Source: Sphingopyxis sp. BE259 (GTDB taxonomy: Bacteria > Pseudomonadota > Alphaproteobacteria > Sphingomonadales > Sphingomonadaceae). Taken from it: 64,000 nucleotides of DNA. The notes under the pieces were generated by a model that did not search any database, was not told where the DNA came from, and saw only the letters and a program-made list of their open reading frames with translations. The translations under genes were made by a program, and so were the position numbers. This document shows positions 17,615-26,143 of this stretch, in pieces. Where the stretch lies: NCBI RefSeq assembly GCF_031457495.1, contig NZ_JAVDWM010000001.1:918001-982000 (forward strand), in the 5' to 3' direction. How positions within the stretch are numbered: the stretch's first letter is position 1; each line of letters starts with the position of its first letter.

Positions 17615-18781
17615 ATGATCGAACGCAATATTTTCAGCCAAGAACATGAAATGTGGCGCGAATCCGTCCGCAAATTCGTGGAGAAGGAGATCGTCCCCCA
17701 CCATGACCGGTGGGAAAAGGAGGGCATCGTCCCGCGCGAGCTCTGGCTGAAGGCGGGCGAGGCGGGCATGCTCTGCTGCACCGTGCCCGAAGAATATGGC
17801 GGGCTCGGCCTCGACTATCTGTTCGACGCCGTCGTCTATGAAGAATTGTGGCGCGTCGGGGCGAGCGGTCCCGGCTTCCTGATCCACACCGACCTTGTCG
17901 CGACCTATATCCTCTCCTTCGGGAGCGAGGAGCAGAAGCGCCATTGGCTGCCCAAGATGGTCCGCGGCGAGGCGATCGGCTCGCTCGGGATGACCGAACC
18001 GCATGCGGGGAGCGACCTCAAGGCGGTGAGGACGCAGGCCGTGCGCGACGGCGACGAATTCGTGATCAACGGGCAAAAGGTGTTCATCTCGAACGGCCAG
18101 CTCTGCGATGTCATCGTGCTGGCGACCAAGACCGACAGCCAGGCAGGGGCGCATGGCGTGACGCTCTTCCTGGTCGATGCGGCGACCCCCGGTTTCAACC
18201 GCGGCCAGAATCTCGAGAAGCTCGGGATGAAAGCGCAGGACACGTCCGAGCTCTTTTTCGACAATATGCGCATCCCCGAGGGCGCGATGCTCGGCGGTGA
18301 GGGGCAGGGCTTCAAGCTCATGATGACCAAGCTGCCGCAGGAGCGGCTTGCGCAGGCGATCCGCTCGGCAACGGTCACCGAGGTGATGATCGAATGGACG
18401 GTCGACTATACCGCCGAGCGCCAGGCGTTCGGTCAGTCGATCGGCGATTTCCAGAACACCCAGTTCGTGCTCGCCGACCTCAAGGCGCGCTCGGTGATGG
18501 CCCGGGTTTTCACCGACAAGTGCATCGATCTGTTCATGAAGGGCGAGCTCGACCCGGTCGACGCGGCGATGGCCAAGATGGTGACGTCCGAGCTGCACTG
18601 CGAGGCCGCGGACAAATGCCTCCAGCTCTTCGGCGGCTGGGGCTATATGTGGGAATACCCGATCTGCCGCGCCTATGCCGACGCGCGGATCGTCAAGATC
18701 GCCGGCGGCTCGATCGAGATCATGAAGACGATCATCGCGCGCGAGATGTTCAAGGGCAAGCTCCCGAAGAGCCGGGGCTGA
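17615..18781 (+). CDS. Acyl-CoA dehydrogenase, long-chain/alicyclic type
   Basis: This 388-residue FAD enzyme starts at MIERNIFSQEHEMWRESVRK. Motifs are LGMTEPHAGSDLKAVR, LPQERLAQAI with a glutamate that acts as base in the long-chain enzyme, and GGWGYMWEYPICRAYADARI. The usual IYEGT glutamate is replaced (IAGGSIEIMK), supporting the LCAD-like assignment. Because the operon also holds BadH- and BadI-like genes, it is the best local candidate for an AliB-like role, dehydrogenating a cyclohexanecarboxyl-CoA-type ring ester. That role is inferred from neighbours. Confidence 0.88.
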   Translation: MIERNIFSQEHEMWRESVRKFVEKEIVPHHDRWEKEGIVPRELWLKAGEAGMLCCTVPEEYGGLGLDYLFDAVVYEELWRVGASGPGFLIHTDLVATYILSFGSEEQKRHWLPKMVRGEAIGSLGMTEPHAGSDLKAVRTQAVRDGDEFVINGQKVFISNGQLCDVIVLATKTDSQAGAHGVTLFLVDAATPGFNRGQNLEKLGMKAQDTSELFFDNMRIPEGAMLGGEGQGFKLMMTKLPQERLAQAIRSATVTEVMIEWTVDYTAERQAFGQSIGDFQNTQFVLADLKARSVMARVFTDKCIDLFMKGELDPVDAAMAKMVTSELHCEAADKCLQLFGGWGYMWEYPICRAYADARIVKIAGGSIEIMKTIIAREMFKGKLPKSRG

Positions 18782-18883
18782 ACGGCCATGATTCGCGGTC
18801 CGGACGATTCCAGAACAGTTCCGTTTGAAAATCCATCAATCGGGTCTAGCGGTGAAGGTGCAAACCAACACCAAGGATCTGCT

Positions 18884-19369
18884 GTGACCAAAGACCTCAA
18901 CACCGGCCTTCGCTTCGGCTTTCTCATTCACGACGTGTCGCGCCTGCGCCGCGTCGTGGTGGACCGGGCACTCAAACCGCTTGGCATCACCCGCTCGCAG
19001 TGGTGGGTGCTCGCCTTTCTGTCGCGCCGCGACGGCATGACCCAGACCGCGCTTGCGGCGGATCTTGACCTGACCAAGGTCGCGATCGGCGGCCTGCTCG
19101 ATCGCATGGAGACGGCGGGCTTCGTCGAACGCCGCGCCGATGCGAGCGATGGCCGCGCGCGCCGCGTCTATCTGACCCGCGCCGGCAGCAAGATGGTGAT
19201 CACGATCCGTGAGAATGTGGAGCAGATCGAGCTCCAGATCCTCGAAAATGTGTCGGAGGAGGCGCTGAATCAGGCCGCCTCGACACTTCTGACCATCAAG
19301 GAGACCCTCCTCGACCTCGCCGGTGGCGAGGCCGAGGCACTGGGGTCGGATCCCGAATTCATGACTTAG
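18884..19369 (+). CDS. MarR-family transcriptional regulator
   Basis: This winged-helix regulator has 161 residues when started at the GTG at 18884, which has AAGGA six bases before it; an ATG at 18788 would add 32 residues of low-quality sequence. The core is ITRSQWWVLAFLSRRDG, the recognition helix region LAADLDLTKVAIGGLLDRME, and the wing DASDGRARRVYLT. MarR proteins in such operons usually repress until bound by an aromatic acid or CoA ester. Its place between the acyl-CoA dehydrogenase and the BadH-like gene suggests local control. Confidence 0.85.
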   Translation: MTKDLNTGLRFGFLIHDVSRLRRVVVDRALKPLGITRSQWWVLAFLSRRDGMTQTALAADLDLTKVAIGGLLDRMETAGFVERRADASDGRARRVYLTRAGSKMVITIRENVEQIELQILENVSEEALNQAASTLLTIKETLLDLAGGEAEALGSDPEFMT

Positions 19370-19383
19370 CAATCAGGAGAGAT

Positions 19384-20148
19384 ATGGTGTTGGGTTTGCA
19401 GGGTAAGGTAGCGATCGTCACAGGCGGCGGTCAGGGAATCGGCAGGGCGCTCACGCTCCGCCTCGCAGCCGAGGGCTGCAAGGTCGCGATCTTCGACCTC
19501 AAGGCGGAAGCTGGCGAAGAGACCGCGGGCATCGCGGGCGATGGCGCGGTCATCAAGACCTATGCGCTCGACGTCAGCGACCAGGAGGCGGTCAATGCGG
19601 CGGTCGAGGCGGTCGAGGCCGATCTCGGCCCGGTCTGGGCGCTGGTCAACAACGCCGGCTGGGACAAGCCCGCCCCCTTCCTCGCGACCGACAAGGCGCT
19701 CTGGGACAAGATTATCGCGATCAATCTCTACGGACCGCTCTTCACCCATCATGCGGTTGCGCCGCGGATGGTCGCGCGCGGTGGCGGCCGGATCATCAAT
19801 ATCGCGTCCGATGCGGCGCGCGTCGGCACCAGCAACGAGGCGGTCTATTCGGCCTGCAAGGGCGGGTTGATCAGCTTCACCAAGTCGGTTGCGCGCGAGC
19901 TGGCCTCCAAGGGCGTTCTGCTGAACGTCGTCTGCCCCGGGCCGACCAACACGCCGATGATGGCGAGCGTGCTCGGCGAAGGAGAGCAGGCGGTCAAGTG
20001 GAAGGATGCGATGGTTCGCGGCATTCCGCTCAAGCGCATGGGCGAGCCCGAGGATTATGCAGGCATCGTTGCCTTCCTCGCCTCCGACGACGCGAGCTTC
20101 ATCACCGGCCAGACCTTTTCGGTGGCCGGCGGCATGAACATGATCTGA
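19384..20148 (+). CDS. SDR, BadH-like 2-hydroxycyclohexanecarboxyl-CoA dehydrogenase
   Basis: This 254-residue SDR has TGGGQGIGRA, NNAGWDKPAPFLATD and the active-site YSACKGG. The GWDKPAPF stretch is characteristic of BadH of the cyclohexanecarboxylate pathway, which oxidises 2-hydroxycyclohexanecarboxyl-CoA to the 2-oxo ester. A BadI-like hydrolase follows two genes later, which strongly supports this reading over a generic FabG. Its substrate in this organism may carry ring substituents, for example an isopropenyl group. Confidence 0.85.
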   Translation: MVLGLQGKVAIVTGGGQGIGRALTLRLAAEGCKVAIFDLKAEAGEETAGIAGDGAVIKTYALDVSDQEAVNAAVEAVEADLGPVWALVNNAGWDKPAPFLATDKALWDKIIAINLYGPLFTHHAVAPRMVARGGGRIINIASDAARVGTSNEAVYSACKGGLISFTKSVARELASKGVLLNVVCPGPTNTPMMASVLGEGEQAVKWKDAMVRGIPLKRMGEPEDYAGIVAFLASDDASFITGQTFSVAGGMNMI

Positions 20149-20156
20149 CAAGGATC

Positions 20157-20576
20157 ATGACCGACGCGCCGCCCACAGGCTATGCGCTCGTCGATCTCGG
20201 CAAAGGGTATAGCGAACGCTTCGGACCGGTCTTCGTCGATCGGGACGGCGGACGCATGGCCTTCCGCGTCGACGAGCGACATATCAACCCCGTTGACGGG
20301 CTGCATGGCGGCGCGCTCGCTACATTCGCCGATGCGATGATCGTCGCGGTGCACGACGGCGCCGAAGCCGGTGCGCCGCATACGCCGACGATTTCACTCA
20401 GCATCGAATATTTTGCGCCCGTTCCTCAAGGCGCGCTGGTCGAGGCCGTCGTCGATCTCGTGCGCACGACCGCCAGCATGATCTTTGTCCAGTCGCTCAT
20501 GTCGGTCGGCGAACGCCGCATCGGCCGGGCGTCTGCCATTTACCGAAATCCGTCCTACTCAGGAGAAGCAAGATGA
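20157..20576 (+). CDS. PaaI-family hot-dog thioesterase
   Basis: This 139-residue hot-dog protein begins at the ATG at 20157 after AAGGA. The motif INPVDGLHGGALATFADAMI is the PaaI/4HBT-II signature with the helix and the catalytic acidic residue. It would hydrolyse an acyl-CoA, probably as a housekeeping step that frees CoA from dead-end intermediates. Its stop overlaps the BadI-like start (ATGA), tying it to the ring-opening step. Confidence 0.85.
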   Translation: MTDAPPTGYALVDLGKGYSERFGPVFVDRDGGRMAFRVDERHINPVDGLHGGALATFADAMIVAVHDGAEAGAPHTPTISLSIEYFAPVPQGALVEAVVDLVRTTASMIFVQSLMSVGERRIGRASAIYRNPSYSGEAR

Positions 20577-21367
20577 TTGACCCCACCACTTTCGAAGACG
20601 TCATTTACGAGGTCCGCGGCCGCGCTGCCTGGATCATCATCAACCGGCCGAAACTCTATAATGCCTTCCGCGCCCAGACGATCGAAGAGCTGATCGCTTC
20701 CTTCAAGCTCGCGGCGGATGACAAGGGCGTCTCTTCGGTCGTGCTGACGGGGGCGGGCGACAAGGCCTTCTGCACCGGCGGGGACCAGAGCGCGAAGGAC
20801 GGTCAATATGACGGCCGCGGCATCGTTGGCCTGCCGATCGACGAGCTCCAGTCGATCATCCGCGACATTCCGAAGCCGGTCATCGCGCGCATCAATGGTT
20901 TCGCGATCGGTGGCGGTAACGTGTTCGCGACGCTGTGCGACCTGTCGATCATGGCCGACACCGCAAAGCTCGGACAGGTCGGGCCGAAGGTAGGCTCGGT
21001 CGATGCCGGCTGGGGTACGGCCTATCTCGCGCGCCATGTCGGTGACAAGAAAGCGCGCGAGATATGGTATCTCAACCTCCAGTACAGCGCCGAGGAAGCC
21101 CTCGAAATGGGCCTCGTCAACAAGGTCGTTCCGGCAGCGGAACTCGATGACGCCGTCAATGAATGGACCGACATCATCGGCCAGCGCTCGCCGACCGCAC
21201 TGGCGCTCGCCAAGCGCAGCTTCAACGCCGACAGCGACAATATCCGCGGTATCTCGATGCTCGCGCTGAATGCCGTGAAGCTCTATTATGATACCGAAGA
21301 ATCGAAGGAAGGCATGCGCGCCTTTACCGAGAAGCGGGCGCCCGATTTCCACAAATATGTGAAATAG
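20573..21367 (+). CDS. BadI-like 2-ketocyclohexanecarboxyl-CoA hydrolase (ring opening)
   Basis: This 264-residue crotonase-fold enzyme matches BadI closely along its length as I recall that sequence: VAWII-like INRPKLYNAFR, GAGDKAFCTGGDQSAKDG, YDGRG-IVGLPIDEL, GQVGPKVGSVDAGWGTAYLA, KKAREIWYLNLQYSAEEA and SPTALALAKRSFN. BadI adds water across the C-C bond of 2-oxocyclohexanecarboxyl-CoA to give pimelyl-CoA. The aspartate in VDAGWGT is shared with MenB-type members. A strong AGGAGAAG site precedes the ATG, which overlaps the thioesterase stop. This is the key gene for reading the window as alicyclic catabolism. Confidence 0.9.
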   Translation: MIDPTTFEDVIYEVRGRAAWIIINRPKLYNAFRAQTIEELIASFKLAADDKGVSSVVLTGAGDKAFCTGGDQSAKDGQYDGRGIVGLPIDELQSIIRDIPKPVIARINGFAIGGGNVFATLCDLSIMADTAKLGQVGPKVGSVDAGWGTAYLARHVGDKKAREIWYLNLQYSAEEALEMGLVNKVVPAAELDDAVNEWTDIIGQRSPTALALAKRSFNADSDNIRGISMLALNAVKLYYDTEESKEGMRAFTEKRAPDFHKYVK

Positions 21368-21380
21368 GCGGGCAATTCGC

Positions 21381-22625
21381 ATGGCTCCCGTTGCCTTCAC
21401 CCCCGCCGAGATCGCCGACTGGTTGCCGGTCGGCGGACGTGTGCTGGTAACGGGAGCCTCGGGCGAGTCGGTGCTGCTCGCCGACGCCGTCATGGCGGCG
21501 GGCGACGCGGTCGGGGCGATCACCTTCACCGGCATCTTTGTGCCCGGCGTCAACCGCCACTCCTATCTCGCCAATGTGGACTGCCGCGTCGAAACCTTTT
21601 TCGTCACGCCGCCGCTCAAGGCCGATCTCGGCGGCCGGGTCGAACAGCTTCCGCTCTGCTACAGCGATATCCGCAGCCGCCTTCGCGATATCCGGATCGA
21701 CGCGCTTCTCTGCATGGTGACGCCGCCCGACGCGGACGGTCGGTGCAGTTTCGGCCCAGCCGTCGATTTCGCCGCCGAACTCTGGCCGCAGATTCCGGTC
21801 CGCATCGCGCATATCAACCCGGCCATGCCGCGGACGCGCGGTGATCCCGGCATTCCCTTTGCCGAACTGACCGCCTTTACTGAAGCGCCGGAGGGCTTCG
21901 ATACCGAATCCGACGCCGCACCCGACCCGGTGGCAGAGGCGATCGCGGCGCATGTGGCGCCGTTGATCCGCGACGGCGCGACGCTGCAGATGGGTGTCGG
22001 CAAGATCCCGGGCGCGATCCTTCGCGCGCTGACTGGCCGCCGCGGCCTCAGGATCCACAGCGGTCTGATCGTTGACGAGGTGGTCGATCTGCTTGAGGCG
22101 GGCGCGCTGGCACCGGGACAACCGGTGACCGCCGGCGTCGCGATCGGATCGCGGCGGCTTTACAAGGCGATCGAAGGCCCCGAGTTTGTTTTTCGTCCGG
22201 CGTCGTTCACCCACGACCGGGCGATCATCGCCGGCATTCGCAATTTCGTCGCGATCAACTCGGCGCTCGAGGTCGACCTGTTCGGCCAGGCCTTTTCCGA
22301 ATGCGGTCCCAAGGGGTTGATGTCCGGCCCCGGCGGTGCGCCCGATTTCGTTGCCGGCGCGCGCGATGGCGGCGGGCTGCGCATCATCGCTTTCCCGGCG
22401 TCGGCCAGCGGCGGCCGCATCAGCCGCATTTCGCTCCCGGGCGCCGCGCGGGGACCGGTTACGCTCGGGCGGATGGACACCGATATCGTCGCCACCGAGT
22501 TCGGCGCCGCCGATCTCAGGGGGCTTTCCTACGACGCGCGCGCGCAAGCGCTCGTCGCCATTGCCGATCCGCAGCATCGCGAGGCGCTGACCAGCGGCTG
22601 GCGTGCCTATGCGGCGCAACTTTGA
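21381..22625 (+). CDS. Acetyl-CoA hydrolase/transferase family protein (4-hydroxybutyrate CoA-transferase-like)
   Basis: This 414-residue protein has the two-domain layout of family-I CoA-transferases related to AbfT/Cat1. The C-terminal half begins MGVGKIPGAILRAL and includes a glycine-rich FSECGPKGLMSGPGGAPDF region. The expected catalytic glutamate segment (commonly HSE or HTE before a D-G-V-x-D-L run) reads IHSGLIVDEVVDLLEAG, so the glutamate appears to be glycine. It may be a divergent hydrolase, use another residue, or be a structural partner. It is next to a BKACE gene, suggesting joint handling of beta-keto acids and their CoA esters. Confidence 0.82.
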   Translation: MAPVAFTPAEIADWLPVGGRVLVTGASGESVLLADAVMAAGDAVGAITFTGIFVPGVNRHSYLANVDCRVETFFVTPPLKADLGGRVEQLPLCYSDIRSRLRDIRIDALLCMVTPPDADGRCSFGPAVDFAAELWPQIPVRIAHINPAMPRTRGDPGIPFAELTAFTEAPEGFDTESDAAPDPVAEAIAAHVAPLIRDGATLQMGVGKIPGAILRALTGRRGLRIHSGLIVDEVVDLLEAGALAPGQPVTAGVAIGSRRLYKAIEGPEFVFRPASFTHDRAIIAGIRNFVAINSALEVDLFGQAFSECGPKGLMSGPGGAPDFVAGARDGGGLRIIAFPASASGGRISRISLPGAARGPVTLGRMDTDIVATEFGAADLRGLSYDARAQALVAIADPQHREALTSGWRAYAAQL

Positions 22626-22635
22626 GGAAGTGTGC

Positions 22636-23562
22636 ATGAGTAACAAGGTCATCATCAGCTGTGCAATCACCGGGTCGATCCACACCCCGTCGATGTCACC
22701 CCATTTGCCGGTCACGGCGGAGGAAATCGCGGAGAGCGCCCTTGGCGCCGCCGAAGCCGGCGCCGCGATCGTCCATCTCCATGCGCGCAATCCCGAGGAT
22801 GGTCGTCCCGATCAGAGCCCCGAGGCGTTCGAACCCTTCTTGCGGGTGATCAAGCAGTCGTCGAACGTCGTCGTGAACCTGACGACCGGGGGTTCGCCCT
22901 ACATGCCGGTCGAGGAGCGAGTACAGCCTGCTGCCGTCTGGAAGCCCGAGGTGGCGAGCCTCAACATGGGGTCGATGAACTTCGGTCTCTTCCCGATGCT
23001 GAAGCGCTACAAGGAGTTCAAGCATGAGTGGGAACCCGCGATGCTCGAGGGGAGCCACGACCTCGTCTTTCGCAACAGCTTCAAGGATATCCGCTACGCG
23101 CTCGAAACACTGAACGCGACCGGCGCGCGCTACGAGTTCGAATGCTACGACACGAGCCACCTCCACAATCTGCACTATTTCTGGAGCGAGGGTCTCGTCC
23201 AGGCGCCGCTGTTCATCCAGACCTGTTTCGGCCTGCTCGGCGGCATCGGCCCGCATCCCGAGGAAGTGCTGCACATGAAGCGCACCGCTGATCGCCTGTT
23301 CGGCGACAATTATCGCTGGTCGGTGCTTGGCGCCGGTGCGTCGCAGATGAAGGTCGCGGCGCAGGCGGCGGCGATGGGCGGCCATGTCCGCGTCGGCCTC
23401 GAGGATAATCTCTGGCTCGACAAGGGAGTGTTGTCGCCAAGCAACGCGGCGCAGGTCACGCGCGTGCGTCAGATCATCGAGGGTCTTGGACTTGAGGCTG
23501 CGACCCCCGACGAGGCGCGCGAGATATTGGCGCTCAAGGGCGCGGATCGCGTCGGCTTCTGA
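22636..23562 (+). CDS. BKACE (beta-keto acid cleavage enzyme, DUF849) family
   Basis: This TIM-barrel enzyme has 308 residues and starts at MSNKVIISCAITGS after GAGGAAG. The zinc-binding signature AAIVHLHARNPEDGRP carries the two histidines, and GLEDNLWLDKG near the C-terminus has the conserved glutamate. The family reaction is beta-keto acid plus acetyl-CoA giving acetoacetate plus the chain-shortened acyl-CoA, first known from 3-keto-5-aminohexanoate in lysine fermentation. Here a beta-keto dicarboxylic or branched acid made after ring opening is a sensible substrate, but specificity cannot be read. Confidence 0.9.
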   Translation: MSNKVIISCAITGSIHTPSMSPHLPVTAEEIAESALGAAEAGAAIVHLHARNPEDGRPDQSPEAFEPFLRVIKQSSNVVVNLTTGGSPYMPVEERVQPAAVWKPEVASLNMGSMNFGLFPMLKRYKEFKHEWEPAMLEGSHDLVFRNSFKDIRYALETLNATGARYEFECYDTSHLHNLHYFWSEGLVQAPLFIQTCFGLLGGIGPHPEEVLHMKRTADRLFGDNYRWSVLGAGASQMKVAAQAAAMGGHVRVGLEDNLWLDKGVLSPSNAAQVTRVRQIIEGLGLEAATPDEAREILALKGADRVGF

Positions 23563-23564
23563 TC

Positions 23565-24956
23565 ATGCTGGCGCTTGCCGACGTTCCAGCCGCCTTCGCG
23601 TCCGACCGGATCGCGATCGTCCATGGCGAGGCGCGGTGGTCGTGGGGGAACCTCGACCATCGCTCCCTGCAATGGTGCGCCTGGCTGACCGAGCGCGGCG
23701 TGGGGGCCGACGACCTTGTGGCGTTCGCGCTTCCGAACGGACCCGACTTCATCGCGCTCACCTTCGGCGTCTACCGGGCCGGCGCGATCCCCGCGCCGAT
23801 CTCGTGGAAGATCACGCCCCACGAATGCGAGGCGATCATCGCGGTGATGAAGCCGCGCCTCGTTGTCCATCCCGGAGAGGGCCCGTCATGGGAGGCGCCC
23901 CGGGGAACGCCAAGCGGACATGTGGCCAAGGCCTGGAAGGCGTGCACCAGCGGCGGCAGCACCGGCATTCCCAAGGTGATCGTCGACGGCCGGGCCGCGG
24001 GTTTTTCTGAAGGCACCGATTTTATCGGAATTCCTTCGGATAGCTGCGTCCTCGTCCCGGGGCCGCTCTATCATAACGCACCCTTCAGCGCGGCGGTCTT
24101 CGCGCTCTGGAAAGGCTCGACGATCATCACGATGGATAAGTTCGACGCCATGGGTGCGCTCGGACTGATCGACGACGAGGGAGCAAGCTGGGCGCTGATG
24201 GTGCCGACGATGATGCACCGGATCATGGCGCTCACGCCCTCCGCGCGGGCCTGCTTCGATCTCTCGCGCTGGGCGATGGTCGTCCACACCGCCGCACCGA
24301 TGGCGCCTTGGCTCAAACAGGCTTGGATCGACTGGTGCGGCCCCGATCACATCTGGGAAGTCTATGGCGCCACCGAAGGGCTGGTGCGCTGCTGGATCGG
24401 CGGGCGCGAGTGGCTTGACCGCCCCGGCTCGGTCGGCCGGCCGATCGGCGGCGGGCGCCTACGGATTCTGGACGAAGATGGGCGCGAGTGCCAAGCGGGT
24501 GAGGAGGGCGAGGTCTTTGCAATGCCGTCCGGCGGACCCGGGTCGACCTATCGCTACATCGGGGCCGAGCGCCGCGCCACCGTCGACGGCTGGGAATCGG
24601 TCGGCGATATCGGGCGGCTCGACGCCGACGGCTATCTCTATCTCGCCGACCGCCGGACCGATCTCATCATCTCGGGCGGGGTCAACATCTGGCCGGCCGA
24701 GGTCGAGGCGGCGATCCTTCGTCATCCCGCTGTCCGCTCCTGCGCTGTCGTCGGCCGCCCGGATCCGGATCTTGGCCAGTCGGTGCATGCGGCGGTCGAG
24801 GCTGACGCGGGGGCGCTGGACCTCGCCGCGCTTGGCCGCTTTCTCAATCCTTGGCTCGCGCGCGAAAAACATCCGCGCAGTCTTGAAACCCAGATCCATC
24901 CCGTGCGCGACGATGCGGGCAAGGTCCGCAAGGGCCAGCTCGCGTCCGCCTCCTGA
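23565..24956 (+). CDS. Acyl-CoA synthetase, bile-acid/alicyclic-acid ligase type
   Basis: This rather short adenylate-forming ligase has 463 residues, starting two bases after the BKACE stop. Motifs are the P-loop CTSGGSTGIPKV, the adenine motif YGATEG, the hinge LADRRTDLIISGGVNIWPAE, and the terminal lysine in DAGKVRKGQL. The GGSTG P-loop variant and the length resemble ligases of the BaiB type acting on polycyclic or alicyclic carboxylic acids. It may activate the ring acid or a ring-opened acid that has lost its CoA. Confidence 0.87.
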   Translation: MLALADVPAAFASDRIAIVHGEARWSWGNLDHRSLQWCAWLTERGVGADDLVAFALPNGPDFIALTFGVYRAGAIPAPISWKITPHECEAIIAVMKPRLVVHPGEGPSWEAPRGTPSGHVAKAWKACTSGGSTGIPKVIVDGRAAGFSEGTDFIGIPSDSCVLVPGPLYHNAPFSAAVFALWKGSTIITMDKFDAMGALGLIDDEGASWALMVPTMMHRIMALTPSARACFDLSRWAMVVHTAAPMAPWLKQAWIDWCGPDHIWEVYGATEGLVRCWIGGREWLDRPGSVGRPIGGGRLRILDEDGRECQAGEEGEVFAMPSGGPGSTYRYIGAERRATVDGWESVGDIGRLDADGYLYLADRRTDLIISGGVNIWPAEVEAAILRHPAVRSCAVVGRPDPDLGQSVHAAVEADAGALDLAALGRFLNPWLAREKHPRSLETQIHPVRDDAGKVRKGQLASAS

Positions 24957-24970
24957 CCGAAGGAAATACC

Positions 24971-26143
24971 ATGACCACTCCGCCCCCCGCCATGGAGCAG
25001 TTCCGCCTCGAATTTCAGGACAATGGCATCGTCCATCTCGTCTTCGATGCACCGGGCCGGACAATGAACGTCTTTTCCAACGCCGCGATCCACGAGCTCA
25101 AGGCTTTTGCAGCCTGGCTCGGGGGCAGCGATGTCGTTGGCGTGCTCGTCCGCTCGGGCAAGGACAATGCCTTTTGCGCCGGGGCCGACCTCACCGAGCT
25201 CGGCGTGGCCTATGACATGATCGTCGCTGCGCCTGCGCGCGACCGCTTCGACATCGCCTTCGACCATTTCTTTCCCCTGAGCGCGGCGCTTCGCGCGCTC
25301 GAGACCGCCGGCAAGCCGGTGGCCTCGGCAGTCGCCGGGCTCGCGCTCGGCGGTGGCTGCGAGTTGGCGCTCGCGACGCATTACCGTGTACTGGCCGACA
25401 GTCCGCGGGCCGCGCTTGGGCTTCCCGAATCGCTCGTCGGCCTCCTGCCGGGCGCTGGGGGGACGCAGCGGTTACCGCGGCTTGTCGGTGTCGACGCTGC
25501 ACTGCCAATCCTGCTCGAAGGCGCGCGGTTGGCCGGACAGGCGGCGCTCGCCGCCGGGCTTGTGCATGCGGTTGTGCCGCCGGGCGAGGAAGTCGCAGCC
25601 GCCGAAGCGTGGCTGCTCTCGGCGCCGGTCTCGGCGCAGCCTTGGGACAAGGACGACTGGCGCAATCCCGGCCCCGCCGCGGTCTCGGAGCGAATCGATC
25701 CGGTGCGCGCGAAGATGATGGCCAAGACGGGCGGTTTCTATCCGGCCCCGATCGCGATCCTCGACTGTATCGAATATGGGCTGCCGCAATGTTTCGACGG
25801 CGCAATCCGCAGCGAAATGGCGATCTTTGCGCATCTCATCCAGCGTCCCGAGCCACGCAATATGATTCAGACGCTGTTCCTCGGCAAAACCGATTATGAT
25901 CGTCACGTCCGCAAGGAGAGCTTGCCCGCCTTCGTTGGTGAGGTGATCGCAGCGCTACGCCCGTTGGCGGGCCGCTGGAGCGACCCCGCCGTCCGCGCGG
26001 ACGCCAGCGAGGCGGTCGGTCGCTGGGAGCAGAGCCTCGCCGCCGAAGAGCAGCGGCTTGCCGATTATGCGGTGGTCAGCGAGCTCGACTATCCCGCCTA
26101 TCTCGGCGGGCCGTTCGCATCGCGGCGCGCCGCATCGACATGA
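24971..26143 (+). CDS. Enoyl-CoA hydratase with FadB/FadJ-like tail, no dehydrogenase domain
   Basis: This crotonase has 390 residues, about 130 more than usual. The N-terminal 200 residues carry NAFCAGADLTEL, VAGLALGGGCELALA and LGLPESLVGLLPGAGGTQRLPRL, with one catalytic glutamate in GLPES. The remainder keeps the linker of the multifunctional FadB/FadJ family (DPVRAKMMAKTGGFYPAPIA and NMIQTLFLGKTDYD), but the protein stops where the 3-hydroxyacyl-CoA dehydrogenase domain would begin. It is the local candidate for the BadK-like hydration step. The final 46 bases overlap the oppositely oriented MerR-type gene. Confidence 0.85.
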   Translation: MTTPPPAMEQFRLEFQDNGIVHLVFDAPGRTMNVFSNAAIHELKAFAAWLGGSDVVGVLVRSGKDNAFCAGADLTELGVAYDMIVAAPARDRFDIAFDHFFPLSAALRALETAGKPVASAVAGLALGGGCELALATHYRVLADSPRAALGLPESLVGLLPGAGGTQRLPRLVGVDAALPILLEGARLAGQAALAAGLVHAVVPPGEEVAAAEAWLLSAPVSAQPWDKDDWRNPGPAAVSERIDPVRAKMMAKTGGFYPAPIAILDCIEYGLPQCFDGAIRSEMAIFAHLIQRPEPRNMIQTLFLGKTDYDRHVRKESLPAFVGEVIAALRPLAGRWSDPAVRADASEAVGRWEQSLAAEEQRLADYAVVSELDYPAYLGGPFASRRAAST

